A stretch of 64,000 nt of DNA, from positions 1,782,001 through 1,846,000 of the forward strand of contig NZ_CP117229.1 in NCBI RefSeq assembly GCF_028596125.1, read 5' to 3'. Under the pieces are notes generated by a model. The model made no database searches and had not been told where the DNA came from. It saw only the letters and a list, made by a program, of their open reading frames with translations. Made by a program: the position numbers and the translations under genes. The DNA is from Listeria innocua. GTDB lineage: Bacteria > Bacillota > Bacilli > Lactobacillales > Listeriaceae. Below are positions 61,507-64,000 of the stretch, one piece after another; the stretch's first letter is position 1; each line of letters begins with the position of its first letter.

Positions 61507-63018
61507 TTACATTTTTAAATCGGCTTTTGTTGCGAAAAATCCTGCTAAACGATCTTTCACTTTCTTGATGCCACCAGCTTCATCACTTTCTAAATTCATT
61601 GGCATTACAGGTTCGTGCAAGCTCATTCGAAGCAAGAACCAACCTTCACCAAGCGCACCCTTCGTATTCACACGAATGCCTTCTTGGTTTACTGGTTCTA
61701 ATTCCATGTCCGCGTCAGCTTCTACAAATGCCAGAAAATCAGCTAAAACTTCTTTGCCATAAGCTTTAAAATCTGGTGCTGTAATACTTAAACGAATTTC
61801 TTCGCTTTCTGCAGGTTCTTTTAAATCAGCTATTAAATCAGGCAAATCTTGGCCATTTTTTCGTAAAGTGGCGTACGTCATCAAAATTTTGGCAATTAAG
61901 TAAGCACCGTCATCTAAGAAATAATTTTCTTTTAATGCAGCGTGCCCACTCACTTCAATAGCAATTTCTGATGGTGTTCCGTTTGCATTAAGGCGTAAAG
62001 CTTCATTGATAACGTTACGATAACCACGTTTAAAGCGATGTTGTTTCCCACCTTTTGCTTCGATGAATGTTTGCAGATGTCCGCTTGTTGTTGAGTCAGT
62101 CACGATAGTTGTTCCTGGCTTTTCTTCCAAAATAATACTAGAAATAACAGCAATTAATGGATTACGGTTTAAACTTTCTCCATTTTTATCCATAATCGCA
62201 GCTCGGTCTACATCCGTGTCAAAAATCACGCCTAAATCCGCTCCGCTCGCAAGTACCGCTTTTTTCAAGCTAGCCATAGCTTCTTCATTATCGGGATTTG
62301 GAATATGGTTAGGAAAATTGCCATCCGGATCTAAAAACTGACTACCAGATATGTCTGCCCCGAGCTCTGCCAACACTTTTTCAGCAAAAAAGCCGCCAGC
62401 GCCATTCCCTGCATCGACAATAATGTGGCTTCCTTGTAGTGGCTTCATTTTGTCCGCTGCATCCGTGATTCCAGCTCTAATTTTATCCGTTAAGTCTGCC
62501 GCATATGTAGAAAGTAAATCTTGTTTTGTAACTTTTCCGGCGATTAGTCCGTTTTCTATGAAAGATTTACCTGCGTGAGCTACGATATAATCAATATCTT
62601 CATGTTCAGCTCCACCAGATTTCGTAAATAATTTTAGTCCATTATACATAAAAGGTAAGTGGCTCGCTGTAATCATAATTCCGGCATCGCAGTCATAGTC
62701 TTCGTACTGGGTTGCCATAAACATGGCCGGCGTAGTTGCAAGTCCTACATCCACCACATCGATACCTGAGAAAGTCAACCCTTTGATAAGTGCCGCTTTT
62801 AATCGTTCAGCTGAAAGTCTGCTGTCATGACCAATCGCCACTTTTCCCTGACCTTCCACTTTTTTCTCCTCTTTTAGCCATTTCGCAAAGCCATAAGCAA
62901 TCTTTTCTACACGTTCGTCTGTCAGCGTAATCTGATATTTTTCCGTAGCGATTGCTATTCCACGTATGTCTGATCCGTTTTGCAGTGCTTCTAACGCTTT
63001 CGTTTCTGATTGATTCAT
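61507..63018 (-). CDS. Phosphoglucomutase/phosphomannomutase family protein
   Basis: Alpha-D-phosphohexomutase, 503 residues from the ATG at 63018 (MNQSETKALEAL), with GGAGGAA upstream; the longer frame to 63072 crosses the promoter. GSDIRGIAI marks the N-terminal domain. GIMITASHLPFMYNG carries the phosphoserine, FDTDVDRAAIMD the Mg2+ site, and EVSGHAALKENYFLDDG the sugar-binding loop. Whether glucose or mannose phosphate is preferred cannot be decided from sequence. Follows rlmA by 68 bp but has its own promoter. Confidence 0.88.
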   Translation of the reverse strand: MNQSETKALEALQNGSDIRGIAIATEKYQITLTDERVEKIAYGFAKWLKEEKKVEGQGKVAIGHDSRLSAERLKAALIKGLTFSGIDVVDVGLATTPAMFMATQYEDYDCDAGIMITASHLPFMYNGLKLFTKSGGAEHEDIDYIVAHAGKSFIENGLIAGKVTKQDLLSTYAADLTDKIRAGITDAADKMKPLQGSHIIVDAGNGAGGFFAEKVLAELGADISGSQFLDPDGNFPNHIPNPDNEEAMASLKKAVLASGADLGVIFDTDVDRAAIMDKNGESLNRNPLIAVISSIILEEKPGTTIVTDSTTSGHLQTFIEAKGGKQHRFKRGYRNVINEALRLNANGTPSEIAIEVSGHAALKENYFLDDGAYLIAKILMTYATLRKNGQDLPDLIADLKEPAESEEIRLSITAPDFKAYGKEVLADFLAFVEADADMELEPVNQEGIRVNTKGALGEGWFLLRMSLHEPVMPMNLESDEAGGIKKVKDRLAGFFATKADLKM

Positions 63019-63051
63019 GTCATTCCTCCAGCATCTGTATTTTTCCCCTTC

Positions 63052-63080
63052 ATTATAGCTTAAATTGCGCATAATTCACA
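63052..63080 (-). promoter_or_regulatory. Candidate promoter of the phosphoglucomutase gene
   Basis: Minus strand TGTGAA (63075-63080), 17-bp spacer, TATAAT (63052-63057). Confidence 0.6.
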
Positions 63081-63086
63081 TAGCTT

Positions 63087-63962
63087 TTACAAAAGATGTG
63101 CTCTATTTGCAATAATGATTTTTAGATCTACCGTTAATTCTTTTGGCGGATTTATTAATAATTCACTTTTTTTATCTTTATCAATGTGCCAACCAAGTGG
63201 CGTCATTTCAAGAAAATCGGCAAATAATTCGTTTGCGATTGGCGCTTTATATGTCACCCGTTCAACGTACTCGACTGTTAATTTTTCTGCTAGCCGAGAT
63301 GTAACGGACTCATTTGAATAACTACTCTTCTCATCAACATAAATAAATTCGCGCAACTCCCGCAAATAATTCGCTTCTGGAACTACTTTTAACAAAAAGC
63401 CATCCGTTTTTAACAGCCGCTTGAATTCCTCATAATTCGAAGGTGATAAAATGTTTAAAATCACATCTGCCGTCTCTGTCTGGGTTGGACAATTGGCTAA
63501 ATCAGCTACTGTCCAAACAATTCCGGGATAATCTCGAGCAGCTTGTTTCACGCCTTCTTTAGCAATATCTAGCCCAATTGCTTGGACATGGCGTCCTTTT
63601 TCTTGAAGATTTTTTACAACTCGCGCTAAATGACTTCCTTCACCGGAACCAGCATCATATATCACTACTTCTTCTTTTTTTGTCTCAGCAATGATTTCTG
63701 TCACTCGTTCGATTAATTTTTCAAAAAAGCCACTCGCAATCACTTTTTTTCGTGATTCGAATAAGGCTTGATCGTATTTGGTTTTATGTACTTGCTTAAG
63801 TAAATGTAAATATCCCGGCTTGGCAATATCAAACCCATGATGGTTTTTACATATAAATGAATTCGGCTCGCTAAATGAGAATTCTCCCCCACAAATCGGA
63901 CAAGCAAGCAGGGTCATACTTTCTTTCATCGCAAGCTTATTAATCTCCATTTTTGATAACAA
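63087..63962 (-). CDS. 23S rRNA (guanine-N1)-methyltransferase, RlmA/TlrB family
   Basis: SAM-dependent rRNA methyltransferase of the RlmA family (targets G745 or G748 in relatives). 291 residues. An N-terminal zinc site CPICGGEF...FICKNHHGFD is followed by SAM motif I YDAGSGEGSHLARV and NILSPSNYEEF. I keep the TTG start at 63962, seven bases after GGAGTGA; the ATG four codons later lacks a comparable site. The last 38 bases of the window hold nothing that I recognise. Confidence 0.88.
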   Translation of the reverse strand: MLSKMEINKLAMKESMTLLACPICGGEFSFSEPNSFICKNHHGFDIAKPGYLHLLKQVHKTKYDQALFESRKKVIASGFFEKLIERVTEIIAETKKEEVVIYDAGSGEGSHLARVVKNLQEKGRHVQAIGLDIAKEGVKQAARDYPGIVWTVADLANCPTQTETADVILNILSPSNYEEFKRLLKTDGFLLKVVPEANYLRELREFIYVDEKSSYSNESVTSRLAEKLTVEYVERVTYKAPIANELFADFLEMTPLGWHIDKDKKSELLINPPKELTVDLKIIIANRAHLL

Positions 63963-64000
63963 TTAAACGTCACTCCACTCGAAAAACGTTGCCCGCAAAT

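Overview
The window is a 64 kb stretch of conserved chromosome from a low-GC Firmicute. Gene content, gene order and protein sequences point to the genus Listeria, close to L. monocytogenes or L. innocua. From memory the order matches the lmo1809-lmo1872 segment of strain EGD-e; I could not run a comparison. I see no transposase, integrase, prophage, CRISPR array, rRNA or tRNA, and no clear pseudogene. Both edges cut through normal chromosome: plsX runs off the left end, and rlmA starts 38 bases from the right end.

Layout, left to right. (1) 1-1.3 kb: fapR-plsX, the head of the phospholipid/fatty acid operon, with a candidate FapR operator. (2) 1.4-7.3 kb: yloU-fakA-sdaAB-sdaAA-recG (fatty acid kinase, L-serine dehydratase, RecG), divergent from rpmB. 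(3) 7.8-18.8 kb: coaBC-priA-fmt-rsmB-prpC-prkC-rsgA-rpe-thiN, one long housekeeping and signalling operon with the PASTA kinase PrkC and its phosphatase. (4) 18.8-23.2 kb: yicC-gmk-rpoZ, divergent from fbpA/rqcH and a small SDR gene with a SigB-like promoter. (5) 23.1-34.9 kb: the de novo pyrimidine operon pyrR-pyrP-pyrB-pyrC-carA-carB-pyrK-pyrD-pyrF-pyrE, with two PyrR-type attenuators. (6) 34.9-40.4 kb: a tiny basic protein, a divergent RsbR paralog, rluD-lspA, an AzgA-type purine permease and a MATE exporter. (7) 40.4-48.9 kb: metal homeostasis (MntR-box-controlled Mn ABC transporter; CsoR-controlled csoR-copA-copZ) plus the CtpA protease, a MarR regulator and a VanY-type carboxypeptidase. 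(8) 48.9-54.3 kb: deoD, yozE-like, a GFO/IDH oxidoreductase, msrA-msrB, ypmS, ypmR and degV/fakB. (9) 54.3-59.3 kb: hlyIII, then ccpN-ppdR-ppdK behind a perfect 21-bp inverted repeat. (10) 59.3-64 kb: VOC protein, YqjA-like membrane protein, DedA protein, phosphoglucomutase and rlmA.

Most genes are on the minus strand. The plus-strand units are rpmB, fbpA-SDR, the small basic gene plus the rsbR paralog, MATE, hlyIII and ccpN-ppdR-ppdK. Fatty acid handling appears twice (plsX/fapR/fakA at the left, degV/fakB at 53 kb).

I found no convincing undescribed multi-gene system. The most interesting signals are regulatory: the palindrome carrying two CcpN-type boxes in front of the PPDK operon, a probable non-canonical AUC start for CcpN, an MntR box, a CsoR operator placed exactly between -35 and -10, a pyrP-pyrB junction that seems to have lost the third PyrR attenuator, a structured leader in front of the purine permease, an RsbR paralog without the usual phospho-threonines, and an SDR protein without the Tyr/Lys catalytic pair.
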